From Odobenus rosmarus divergens (Eukaryota > Chordata > Mammalia > Carnivora > Odobenidae): a stretch of 64,000 nt of DNA. This document shows positions 21,740 through 32,615 of the stretch, piece by piece. Within the stretch, counting starts at the first letter, position 1. Every line of letters begins with the position of its first letter. The position numbers and the translations under genes are program-made. Under the pieces are notes generated by a model that was not told where the DNA came from, searched no databases, and saw only the letters and a list, made by a program, of their open reading frames with translations. The stretch is from positions 62,001 through 126,000 of the forward strand of contig NW_004452099.1 in assembly GCF_000321225.1 (NCBI RefSeq), written 5' to 3'.

Positions 21740-22525
21740 CGCCTCCTCCAAATAGCTGGGCTTTACATACACAGACTACAATGAACACAATAAATTAAAA
21801 TGCTTTAGTAAGTTTTAGAAAGGAGCACTGTTGTTTCTCTTAATTTATTATTCATTTACTGGAGGCATCTGTACACTTTCTTTTTAAGTATACTCTTCAT
21901 TTGTAAAATAACTATGAGATTCTGAAGGCCAAGCGAGTGACATTTCTATGAATAAATCTTATATATCGCAAGTTAATTATTATTGCAACAACTTGTCTGT
22001 GAAATTTCCCTAATTTCTACTGGTATTTTCATGCAATATAGAAAAGAAAAATACACTGCCACAGTTTAATTTGAGGTCATGTGAAATTAAAATGTAAATG
22101 CTTATCACTAAAACAGTCTAAATATGGGGAACTTAATAATGCTCTCATTCTTATAATGATGTATTAAGTTTGGTAATATTTCTTCTGACATTATATCTTA
22201 AGCCTAAATATCTTATATTTATTTACAAATAAAAGTTTCTAGAAGTATGTACTCTGCAATATATATTGTATATTTAATATATAAACATGTCATATATTTA
22301 AAATATATACATATATAGAATTATTTATGTTCTGATATATAAATATATAGTATATATGATTATCTAAGTAATATATAATATCTAATAGATATTTAATATA
22401 CAATTTGTGAGGAACGATACCATGCCATTGCAATGTATATTTTAGGTTTGAATGAAATAAACAAATATTAAATAATATTGTTGATTGGATTCTCATTGAG
22501 TTTATTTATTGGCATCTGTTTTACT
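21740..22525. other. Unassigned stretch with AT low complexity
   Basis: Positions 22250-22420 are TATA-type low complexity. Nothing else is recognised. Confidence 0.4.
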
Positions 22526-22529
22526 TTTT

Positions 22530-22655
22530 CCATAACAAATGAGCTCCTTGAATGCAAAGAATTATAATTTGTTTATTAATTTATCCCTAAAAGCAAGAAT
22601 CATGTCTGACACATATTTGGCACTCAAGAAATATTTATTGAATGCAAATTTAATC
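22530..22655 (+). repeat. L2/MIR-type 3' end
   Basis: 'CATGTCTGACACATATTTGG' followed by 'CACTCAAGAAATATTTATTG' matches the sense L2 3' terminus (cctggcacatagtagg...ctcaataaatatttgttgaat). Confidence 0.55.
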
Positions 22656-23134
22656 CTTGAAAAGCCCATTCAAATATTTCAATTTAATGGAGCATGCAAT
22701 AGGGAAATTTAAAAACTTTCAGAGTAGTTATACTGCATATAGGAGAGAACAAAGGAAATTATCATTATTATCCAGTGCTACTATCCAACATTTTATTTCT
22801 TTAGTCCCAGGATAGATAAATTGATGGGTCAGATATATATTTCTCAAGATAAATAAAGCTTGTATGGCATAGAATGTTAATGAGTCCTTGTAGATGACAA
22901 CAAGCTATGTGGATTATCTAGTCTGACTAGTGGAAACAGAAGTGTAGAATTATGGCTCAGACACTATCCGAATAGGATGGATGCAACAATCAGAGCAGGA
23001 GGACACTCTTGATTGTTCTTTTTTCTTATTTATAATTATTTTCCCTCATCACTATCTGTTATTATGTCCATTTGGAGCAAGACTACTAATGATTTAGTGA
23101 TCCTTCAACTCCTAGGCAATTATAGCAAAAGTCA

Positions 23135-23400
23135 GGTCACTCGTTCATTCAGTAAATATTTACTGGGCATCCAAACCTTATTACACACCTACTATATTTT
23201 AGGTTTAGTAATATCAGGGCAAGCATAATTACCAAATCCTTTCCTTCAAGTAGCTTCAAATTTATTAGTGAGATAAAACAATCATAAAGAAGTAAAATAA
23301 AAAACAATTATCATATTAAGTCCTAAGGGCAAAAAAAAGATAAAACATTGAAGGGACATATGCACATGGGATATGTCTCTAATTTGGGGGATTAATTCTC
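23135..23400 (-). mobile_element. L2 relic, antisense
   Basis: 'TTCATTCAGTAAATATTTAC', 'ACACCTACTATATTTTAGGT' and 'CAAATTTATTAGTGAGATAA' follow the antisense L2 3' end in order. Confidence 0.6.
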
Positions 23401-23819
23401 ATGGATTTATTTTTTAAGACTTATTTGGAGAAAGAGTGTGTAATTATCATCATCTTAATTTAACAACTTTAGAGAGTCAGAAATAAGGATATTTCAATAT
23501 CCAAATCATGCTGATTAACAAAATGTTATCTCTGAATCATGGCATACTATAAAAATGAAACACTAATATTTGAACCACAAACAAGGTTATGTATTATTCT
23601 CCAGAAGAAAGAAATTATAACGACATTCTAAAGGATATTCCCCAATATATAGGCTTACATATGCGTTATCTTATTGCGACTTTCTTATGGATATATTCCA
23701 TAAAAAATAAACCTGCTATAACAGTATTTCTCAATCCCTTATTTAAGTTAAAATAATTGAAAATACCATGAAATGAGCTAAAAGTCTTTCTATTGATTAA
23801 CCTTAAACTAGAGAAAGTT

Positions 23820-23995
23820 TATATATATATCATTATGATATATGTATATACTGTATGATATATATATATACTGTAATGATATATATATATCATATATATA
23901 TGATATATATATATACTGTATATATATATATACAGTATACTCATAATGATATATATATATACTGTAATATTACATATATAATATTATATATGTTT
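23820..23995. repeat. AT-rich palindromic repeat
   Basis: A (TA)n-based array punctuated by ACTGTA/TACAGT motifs. Positions 23912-23939 form a perfect 28-bp palindrome (TATACTGTA, TATATATATA, TACAGTATA). ATATATACTGTA recurs several times at irregular spacing. Such sequence can extrude cruciforms. Confidence 0.9.
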
Positions 23996-23999
23996 AATA

Positions 24000-24680
24000 T
24001 TTCTTGAGCTTCAGGGGATATTTTTGACAAAAATAATAGGGGAACTTGTCATTGTACAATTTGTGATACCTAAATTCACATTGAATCATCTATTTTCAAG
24101 TAAAGGTAGAGAAAATGTTTCTCATAGATAATATTTTAAACAAGGGTATTGATAACACATTAAAAAGATGATAGTTAAAATTGGTGAGAAAATATGTAAT
24201 CAAAGATAAATGTAAGATAGAAAATGAGGATAAGACTAAAGGAAAGAGATTAAAGATGCTGAATTTTTAACAGTGATACAATATTTTCACTTTTTTCTAT
24301 TTGCAAAATTTTATTCTGTAGTATTATAGAGTGGACTTTTTTGACTCAATATTAAATTCCTTCCAAGTCATAGGTACTTATTTTGGACATTATTTTGGAC
24401 CAATTTGGTTCCAAGATACTAACTAAACCCTTCTCTTTCCCTCCATCTCTCTCTCTCTCTTTCTGGATTTATGAAAATATTACAACAATTGTTGCTTTGT
24501 TAAAGGAGCTATTTAGTGAATTCAATATTTAAGAGCCTAAAACAGATAAAAATATTTCAAAAAATATGAAACTGTAATTCTCCTGCCAAGCAATATTGCC
24601 TCAGTTATTAATTTATTCTACAGAAATAGAAAGGGGAGGGGTAAGGGTGGTGGTCAGAGGAATCAATAAATCAAATATAA
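24000..24680. other. Unassigned AT-rich stretch
   Basis: A short CT run near 24445-24462. No gene or repeat recognised. Confidence 0.35.
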
Positions 24681-24687
24681 CTATATT

Positions 24688-24765
24688 TTTTGCCAGGAAC
24701 TGCATATACAATGGTGAATAAAGCACATAATTCTCCCGTTCTCACAGTCGTACATTCTCAAAGAG
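24688..24765 (-). repeat. L2-like fragment, antisense
   Basis: 'TGCCAGGAACTGCATATACA' and 'ATGGTGAATAAAGCACATAA' resemble the antisense L2 segment 'gccaggcactg...cagtgaacaaga'. Confidence 0.45.
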
Positions 24766-24769
24766 ACTC

Positions 24770-26365
24770 AAACATATCTATTAAGATTTCAATGATACAA
24801 AAATATCCCAACATGAATTGTAAATTACTCTTAACTGCATATTGTTTAGTTTTCAACCCAAGTCATTACTGAGAGATAATGGAAAGTCAAGTAAGTCTGG
24901 GCACTGTATGACTTGATTACAAGATTGTATTTACCATTTTTCTCCCCGTGCAGGACTGTTTAGCATTTTAAGTCTATTAAATTCAAAGAATCAGCCTTCT
25001 ACCTGTCCAATGAGTTTGTATCTGTTTAATGTAAACATAGATAACATTTTAATTAGCAATAATCACGCCTCGGATAAACCTCATTAAACCGTAAATTTCA
25101 AAGCATTATAAGAATCAGTAAAAAAATAAAAAAATCCTTTATATTCTTCAAAGGAAACATGCAACATATAAGTGAACCAATCCTAGTCCATTCAGTAAGA
25201 CTGGGAAGAGTGCATACAAGTCACACTGACTGAAGAGTGTGATTTCCCTCCCATCTTCTCAATAGCCATGCTGGAAGTCTTGTGAGCATTCGTATTTGCA
25301 TAAGAGAATTTCCCTAAGTTGATCAATGCAGTGGAAAATTTGTACTGAATTTAGTTACCATATGTTATTATAAGTTCATTTTCTTAAATGATCCTCTTTA
25401 CAATAGATTCAAACAGATGGACAGAATTCCACCGGACGGATGTCAGCTGAGGAATTAAACCGTGGCAGTTACTTAGTGAATGCATGGATAAATACTAATT
25501 AACACAAATATCATAGATATCATTTTGTATTTTCTTTAATAGTTTCTTAATGTTAAAAATTGGAAAATGAATATTTCAATGACTACCATGAAAGTTATGG
25601 CCACTTGACTCTTTATAATTAGTGATTTGAGAATTCAGTCATCTCAACCCATCTGTTTTCTTTTGTTTAGAATAGATTGTGCAAATAAGGTTTCTCTCTG
25701 TTCAAGGACAGTGGTAAAAAGAAGAGAAAATGATAAGAATATAGTTAGAGCTGATTTCTATAGTGGAGAAATTTAAAATTGATGAATTGTAAAAATACAT
25801 AATGTTGTAAATCTACACATTCTTATAATTCATTAAAATAAGAAGAAAACACATAATGAAATAGTCATTTACAAAGTGAAATGCCTCATGGTTTTTTGCT
25901 TGTTTGTCTTGTTTTTTGCAACATGGCCGCAAAGCATTGATGTAAAAGGAGCACAGATCTGTGACTCAAGAAACCTTAGTTCTCATGGAGCATTGGCTTT
26001 TCCTGGACCACAGTCATCCTCTCTGAGAAACCAGGCACTTTCACAATCAATGAATCCAGTGCTGGCTCAGGAATTTAAGAATACAGTTTTGTTGTTATTG
26101 TTGATTTAGGTAAAATATTAAGATCATTAGCTTATCTTTTTTTTAATCCAAAGAGGTTAGAAATACCCTGTTTTATAAACAATTATTTTGATAGATTTGT
26201 GAAACAGGCTCCTGGAAGTAGAAAAATACTGAAATACACATTTAGAGACATATCTTAATCCTGTGTATTGGCTCTGTTGAAATGGCAGTAAGGTGCATAT
26301 ATACTTCCTAAAACATTACAGTGTAATTTTTATTTATTTTTGAATTACCAGACCAAACTGTGACC
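24770..26365. other. Unassigned non-repeat block
   Basis: No repeat signature over about 1.6 kb. Positions 24935-25120 and 25195-25450 have mixed composition and several homeodomain-type TAATTA/CATTAA motifs. The 77-codon frame at 25876-26109 starts with a hydrophobic run but is not recognised and has no other support. Confidence 0.4.
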
Positions 26366-26369
26366 AAAG

Positions 26370-26455
26370 TTAAATTCATGAATTTCACGTAGTTAGAAGA
26401 CCACAAAGCAGAGTTTAGAACTGAAAGTATGACTCTCAATTCTCTCATGTAGTAA
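26370..26455 (-). repeat. Possible MIR relic, antisense
   Basis: 'CACGTAGTTAGAAGACCACA' and 'GAGTTTAGAACTGAAAGTAT' are compatible with the antisense MIR core. Weak. Confidence 0.4.
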
Positions 26456-27030
26456 TTTTTGAAGATAAGAAATTATCCCTGCAAACACTAGATGGCTTCC
26501 CTGCATTTCAGACAAGGGGAAAAAAATGAGTATCATTCAGTGTTTTCTCAGTGTTATATGAAGTTGAAAAATGCAGAATTGATTAAATGTAACTTCATGT
26601 ATTTTAAAAGCATTATAAAATAATCAGATTACAAAACACACAGTATAAAAGAGAGAATAGCCTATAATTATTTCTGAAAAAAGAAAAGGACACATATTTA
26701 CAAAGAGATAATTCTTTAAGCAGTTAGTTTTTACTTAGGATATAGTAAATGCCAATAATTGTTAGTTATTTATTAATAATGCTACTTAGAGCTACCTTAA
26801 AAGAAATATATATTTAGTATACAATGATATATCCTACAAAGTCTTGTCTTTTATTAAGTATAACTTAGTCTTATTTACATAATCATATTTTTAATATCCT
26901 CAAAGACTATTGAAATCACATACCCTTATATATATATGATAATACAGACTTCATGGAGTATTTTAAATGAGCAGAGCCCCGTTCAAAAGCTAAATTTGTT
27001 AAAAATGAACTTATATCGATGTTATTGTTA
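26456..27030. other. Unassigned AT-rich stretch
   Basis: Nothing recognised. Confidence 0.35.
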
Positions 27031-27051
27031 TTAATAATTTGTATTCACTTA

Positions 27052-27205
27052 GGGGTCCCTGGGTGGCTCAGTTGGTTAAGCACCCGACTCTTGATTTTGG
27101 CTCAGGTCATGATCTCAGGGTTCCAAGATCAAGCCCCAGGTCAGGCTCTGCACTGGGCATGGAGTCTGTTTAAGATCCTCTCTCTCACAAAAAAAAAAAA
27201 AAAAA
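27052..27205 (+). mobile_element. CAN-SINE (S3-type), short
   Basis: Head 'GGGGTCCCTGGGTGGCTCAG', body with GACTCTTGATTTTGGCTCAG, then 'TTTAAGATCCTCTCTCTCAC' and an A-run. The 3' CT region is shorter than in other copies. A roughly 20-bp imperfect TSD (AATAATTTGTATTCACTTA and AGTAATTTATATTCATTTA) flanks it. Confidence 0.93.
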
Positions 27206-27225
27206 TAGTAATTTATATTCATTTA

Positions 27226-27852
27226 GTAAATATTATATTTTATTCCCAATATCTATTCGGTGACTATAGTAAATCGCTTTCTGATAAATACTGAATGCAG
27301 ATCTCTATCTAGATTTATAACTACTATTTAAAACACAGTACCATATGTGCTCAAAAATAATTTTACTTGCTCTTCAGAAGTAATAGAAAATTTGAGTATT
27401 ATCTACCCTAAGTAATATATATTAGCAAGAAAATTATTTGGTACCATTGTCAGGAAAAGTATGATTTATAAAACTGTGATTTTTTTAAGTTATAGTTAAT
27501 ACAGTCATTTAAGTATAAGACAAAAGTCATTTTTTTCTTCCTGCTGTTTTTCAAAATATTGTTTTGAACAAATCAGATGATGGCTATTACTGAGTGACTT
27601 TCTAGTATAAAATTCATTCCCTTACTTTGTTAATAGTATCATACTTATTTATTATGTGGTAATATTTTATGTATACAATGTCTGAAAATTGCTATAAATA
27701 TGCTTCTTAAAATTTCACAATATAATCAACAGAATCTAAAAGTTCTTTGGTATAGTTTTTCCCATTAATTTTTGTTTTAATCAATCTTTTCATTTTATCT
27801 CCTACAAAGAAATGATAAATTTTCTCACATGCCATTTCACACTGGGTTCTAC
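27226..27852. other. Unassigned AT-rich stretch
   Basis: Nothing recognised. Confidence 0.35.
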
Positions 27853-27869
27853 AGTGTTGAATAATCTTA

Positions 27870-28059
27870 TCTTTTTTAAGATTTATTTCTTTATTTGTCA
27901 GAGACAGAGACAGAGCACAAGCAGGGGGAGCGGCCGGCAGAAGGAGAAGCAGGCTCCCCGCTGAGCAAGGAGCCCGATGCGGGACTTGATCCCAGGACCC
28001 TGGGATCATGACTTGAACTGTAGGCAGGCGCTTAACTGACTGAGCCACCCAGGAGTCCC
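27870..28059 (-). mobile_element. CAN-SINE, left member of a tandem pair
   Basis: Antisense copy from 'TTTTTTAAGATTTATTTCTT' to 'GCCACCCAGGAGTCCC'. It is followed without spacer by a second antisense SINE that starts with the same AGATTTATTTCTTTATTT. AGTGTTGAATAATCTTA (27853-27869) to the left pairs with AGTGTTGAATGATCTTA (28183-28199) beyond the second copy. Confidence 0.93.
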
Positions 28060-28180
28060 AAGATTTATTTCTTTATTTGAGAGAGAGATATACAGGCTTT
28101 GTCTTACAACCCATGAGATCATGACCTGAGCCAAAACCAAGAGTCGAACACTTAACTGACTGAGCCACCCAGGCGCCCCC
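28060..28180 (-). mobile_element. CAN-SINE, right member of a tandem pair, internally deleted
   Basis: Antisense, about 120 bp. The tail and a short GA run jump to 'GAGATCATGACCTGAGCCAA' and a complete head complement ending GCGCCCCC. Its 'AACACTTAACTGACTGAG' text is S3-type, so it is probably the older of the two. Confidence 0.9.
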
Positions 28181-28199
28181 AAAGTGTTGAATGATCTTA

Positions 28200-28760
28200 A
28201 AATATTTATGATTTTATACCTAGAATGACTTTGAAATTTTGCAAACTACTGTGTAAATGATTGTGGCATAATTAAAAAATAATTTCAGCAGGAAGGATAA
28301 TTCTGAACTAATGCAGAAAGTTTTGTGAGTAGGAGTTGATAATCCTGGTTCTGTGATCCCTTTCATATGTATAAAGGTTATTTTCTTTTTGTGTGCCCCT
28401 CCCCCATCTCCTAAAGATTATTTTCAAGAAATCATAACCACTTATTTGATACTCCATTGCTTCCAAGTATCTTTATTTTCCTGACTTTCTAGTATAGAAT
28501 CGTAACATCATATAATACAGATTGTATAATCATAGAATTATGTAGGAGCATAGAATATAGACAGATGATAGATATAATATAGATAGCTAATAGATATAGT
28601 AAGATATGTGTTCTTATATATACTGTAATATGTAGTAATATAGATTGACTATAATGGAATATAGATCACAGCATCATATGGAATCACAGAATCATAAGGA
28701 ATCATAAAATATAAATATCTATAACAAATGATAAATTATAAATTGTATCACAAAATAGAA
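28200..28760. other. Unassigned stretch with ATAGAT low complexity
   Basis: Positions 28545-28740 are a loose array of ATAGAT/ATAATATAG units. No gene is seen. Confidence 0.45.
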
Positions 28761-28904
28761 CAACCAAAGCACTCTCATTGCTCAGCTCCTATCACCGGCT
28801 AGACCCCCTTTACTGCCACTGCTTGTATCCATCAACCTTTATCCCACATTTTTCCTTAAGCTCTTATTCCCTGCTTATTTCTTAACTCAGGCAAATGGAA
28901 AGCA

Positions 28905-29592
28905 AAACTGTCCCTTGACCAAAAGCAATTGTCTTGATAATACCTCCAGCTGGGGCGCCTGGGTGGCTCAGTTGGTTAAACGACTGCCTTTGGCTCAGGT
29001 CATGATCCTGGAGTCCCGGGATCGAGTCCTGCATCGGGCTCCCTGCTCAGCAGAGAGTCTGCTTCTCCCTCTGACCTTCCCCCCTCTCATGTGCTCTCTC
29101 TCTCTCTCTCATTCGCTCTCTCTTTCAAATAAATAAATAAATCTTAAAAAAAAAAAGACCTCCAGCTGGCCCAGACCACCCAGACAAGTTTGAGCGTAAC
29201 CCTGAATTGCTCCTCCACAGATGGACCCTGGACTGACCTCTAGAATGACCAACAATGACCTTTACCTCATACCTCATTATAATATTAACATCTCCACCCA
29301 AGGAGAAGCACAAATCTTACATAACACACAATATGTGTATAGGCATGTTTCCTTAAGGTGCATTGTGGCCTTATGTCTGCCTCTATACACAAAGACAAGG
29401 CTTCCCTATCTAAATATTCATCCTAACCCGACATAAAAGGAATCCATCCGCTCTTGCTCTGGGACACACAGCTTTGGAAGCCATTCTCGGTGATTTCCTT
29501 ATTTGCTGCAAATAAAGTTTTCTTTGTGTCACAACTCTGTCTGGTGCAGTTTCTGACTCACCAAGGAGCAAACTCATGTTGGTTTGGTTACA
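28905..29592 (+). mobile_element. ERV1-type LTR split by a SINE
   Basis: LTR-like block: a TATA-like CATAAAA at 29432, AATAAA at 29511-29516, then 'CAACTCTGTCTGGTGCAG' and an end near 'TTGGTTTGGTTACA'. The left boundary is uncertain. The SINE at 28954 lies inside it, as the SINE's TSD is ACCTCCAGCTGG on both sides. No internal retroviral genes adjoin. The frames at 29125-29436 are LTR read-through only. Confidence 0.6.
28954..29157 (+). mobile_element. CAN-SINE (S1-type) inside LTR
   Basis: Near-consensus head and 'CCTGGAGTCCCGGGATCGAG', with a (TC)n run and an AAATAAATAAATAAATC tail. A perfect TSD, ACCTCCAGCTGG, lies at 28942-28953 and 29158-29169. Confidence 0.96.
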
Positions 29593-30290
29593 GTGTTACT
29601 TTGAAAGATTACCCAAAGTAGAGTTCCTGTAGGGAAATAGATTGTCAGACATCCACAAAAGACAACCATTTAAAGAGAAAAATGCTATCTGCTATTCTAC
29701 ATCTATAAATACAGACTACATAAACCAATCTAATTATTCGTAGATATTCTTTCAATTCTATGAAAGCCCTGGTATCCAACATTTGGAAGTTGATTATCTC
29801 TTGTCTCATTCTTTATGTTTCTAGGATTTGAGTCTAGCTTGAGATTTCTTTTTCATCATGTTTGGATACTGAACACATAGGAACTTTTTAATTGACTCAT
29901 ACATTTATGAGTCAACTTCAATATTTAGTTGGAAACTTCACTTGTCTTTTCCTTGTATTATGAATGTTGTTGAGGTTTCTTTAACGTTTACATACAGAAA
30001 TATATTGTATGGATTACTCTTATAACTTTAGCTTAATTCTTACATGTTCTCTAATCTGTCTCTACTTATCTTTACATCTATTTCTTCACTTCATCACACA
30101 TAGCTTAGAACTTTTCTCATACACTGTTAGCTCTTCTGACTTTCTCTCTGCCTAAAATGCAATATAATTTAACAAGCTAATTTACACACACACAAAAAAA
30201 ACTGCCTTGACTTATTTAAGACCCCTAAGAACATGTTTGGCTATTTAAATTTTGTTTGTTTACATAGAATTATAAGATCTCTACAAATGT
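29593..30290. other. Unassigned stretch with a paired AP-1 motif
   Basis: Mostly AT-rich, with a short CA run at 30184-30194. Positions 29892-29915 form an inverted repeat described separately. Confidence 0.4.
29892..29915. promoter_or_regulatory. Inverted repeat carrying two AP-1-type sites
   Basis: TTGACTCATA, four bases, TATGAGTCAA: perfect 10-bp arms, each containing the AP-1 consensus TGA(C/G)TCA. Whether it is bound is unknown. The sequence alone shows only the motifs. Confidence 0.4.
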
Positions 30291-30307
30291 TAAAAGTAAG
30301 TAGGCCT

Positions 30308-30509
30308 GTGGCGCCTGGATGGCTCAGTAGGTTAAGCGCCTGCTTTTGGCTTGGGTACTGATCTCAGGGTCCTGGGATCTAGCCAGCATCGGGCTCCCTG
30401 CTCAGTGGAGAGCCTGCTTCTCCCTCTCCCTCTGCCTCTCCCTCTGCTTGTGCTCCCTCTCTCACTCTCTCTCTCTCTCTCTGTCAAATAAATAAATAAA
30501 ATCTTAAAA
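30308..30509 (+). mobile_element. CAN-SINE
   Basis: Head 'GTGGCGCCTGGATGGCTCAG' and an AATAAATAAATAAAATC tail. TSDs AAAAGTAAGTAGGCCT (30292-30307) and AAAAGTAAGTAGGTCT (30510-30525) differ at one base. Confidence 0.96.
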
Positions 30510-30525
30510 AAAAGTAAGTAGGTCT

Positions 30526-32380
30526 TCAAAGAATTTGAATATCAGAATAGTTACATAAGATTTATGTAACTATGATGGAAATTTATAAATCTTATAAATG
30601 ATGGAAAATTGAAACTGTAATGCTTTATGTACATGAAATATATTGTAATGTTTTATGAAACTCATTAGGATGCTAAAAAGGCATTTGTATTTTGAGTGTA
30701 TGACTTTGATGAATGATATTTTTTTTAAAAGGTAAAAGTTGAGTACATGGATTTTTGTTCCTATTGATAGCCAAAAGCTAGGTGCTCATTATTAGCCCTA
30801 ATGTGAATTGTCACTTGCTTGGCTGGTGAATTTGTAGATCAATAAGAACATTTGTAAACCCATTACTTTCTATGGATGTGGCAAAATACCTTACAAAGTG
30901 TAAATTGGCTAATGTCACTTTTGGCAAGATAATCTTTGGATATATTATTTTTAGTCTTGTAATAACATTAAGAGCAGTCTAACCACACAGGGAGAGTTTA
31001 CCTTCCAGAACAAAAGTTCATTCATTTATTCGATCTGTTTATGCTTAATATGTAGTAACAGTGGATTCTCTTTGTTTAAATTAGCTTTAGTGCTGATTTT
31101 ATTATTAGATCTATGTATCACATTGAACACTACAGATAAGAAGAAAAATGTAAGAACTAAGTTTTTGATAATCTTCTTCCCATTCCTAGATCATCCTTAT
31201 CCTGGCTGCTGAATTTAATATAGGCAGAGGCAACTACAAGCAAAGGCAAAAGAATGTAATACAGAGAAAATGCAAAACTGCTAAGTTAATGAAAAATACA
31301 TTCTCTATTACATTTATTTGTAATCTAATAGTATAAATGTATTTTCTTGTGGCCCTTGACAAATTTAGACATTGTTTATATTGAGTACATTTGAATAAGC
31401 ATTCAATATGATTTATATATGTAATATATATGTATTTCAATATTATATTGAAATATGATACTCTAATTTAGTTAGAATTGATCAAAGCTATTGTCATTTA
31501 AAGATTGTAGGTTATTTTTATACCTTTACTTGGTGTACTCAATTATTATATTTGCCATGCTTCCTGATATGGTTATATTTAGCACACCGACATTTGAAAA
31601 CTCCGTTGTGAACATAATAAAATTTCAGAGATTGGTACTTGGTGTTGTTTGAAATACATGCGTCAATTTTTTGAAAGCAATGAATAATAATATGAAAACC
31701 ATTCACTATGCTATAATCTTAGAGGCAAGTATTTGCTTTTGTGCTGATAACACTACATAAGTATATATCATTCAAGGAACTTCTTTTACCGAAAATGCAT
31801 TCCTTGTCTCCACAAAAGGCTTTTGCAAGCATCACTTTAGAATGACAACCAGGAACTGAGAGAATTAAAAATGAAAAAAAAAAAAAAGGGAAACTGAAAG
31901 CTTAACTTTTGAAAAATAAAAGATGACTATACGAAGGTTACCAAAAATTTTTGTTCCACTAAGATTTCAAGACATAGCAAGACTTTCCTAAGGTAATAAC
32001 CAATAATTTAAAAAGAGAGATGTAAAAGAGGTGGGACTAACATAATAATTAAAAAAAGAAAAACAATGAAAGGAGGGCTTGAGAAGGACATACCAGACAA
32101 ATGTAAGTAACAGGAAAGCAGGGATTATGTTTCTACCAACCAAAGACACTGTATGTTAAAACCCACAATACGTAATGAAAATATAGTAGTTATGACTATC
32201 TATGTACTAAATAAGCAATTACTTACCTAAAGCAGAAAATTAAGGAGATAAAGGAGTCCTATAAAGTCCATCTATGATTAGAGAATGTAACACACTACTC
32301 TCAGTTCAGGAGAGGTCAAGTGGGTAAACAGGCATAACTAGTTTGCTAGAAGTGCTTTTTTCAGGTATAATTGGGCAATA
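30526..32380. other. Unassigned AT-rich stretch
   Basis: No gene seen. Positions 30770-30960 look non-repetitive and mixed in composition. Positions 31420-31470 are AT-simple and 31869-31886 are an A-run. Confidence 0.35.
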
Positions 32381-32381
32381 G

Positions 32382-32615
32382 AGCATGGTTATACATGGAA
32401 ATAGATGTGAGGTTCTAAATTCTAATTCTGCCATTTCTTAGCAAGATAGTTTTGGGGGTAACTTAAATCTTTGAGCCTTTTTTTCTTCTTACATAAAAGG
32501 GAACAATAAAAGAATCCATTTATGACTGCACTATAAGGAATATATGTGATAATCCAAGTAAAGGACCTAGTGTTGAAGCTGTCACATAGGAATTTTTCAG
32601 AAGTATTAGCTGTTA
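32382..32615 (+). repeat. MIR relic
   Basis: 'GAGGTTCTAAATTCTAATTC', 'TGCCATTTCTTAGCAAGATA', 'GTAACTTAAATCTTTGAGCC' and 'AAAAGGGAACAATAAAAGAA' trace the MIR from its core to its 3' half in order. Confidence 0.65.

Noticed and set aside
25876..26109. 77-codon frame beginning with a signal-peptide-like hydrophobic run
   Set aside because: The hydrophobic run comes from TTTGTTTG-rich DNA and the frame ends in TTGTTGTTATTG. No homologue is recognised and no splice or polyadenylation signal sits at the ends.
28954..29157. tRNA-Lys-like sequence in SINE heads
   Set aside because: A/B-box-like text is part of the CAN-SINE head; no acceptor stem or cloverleaf can close, so no tRNA gene is called for any copy.
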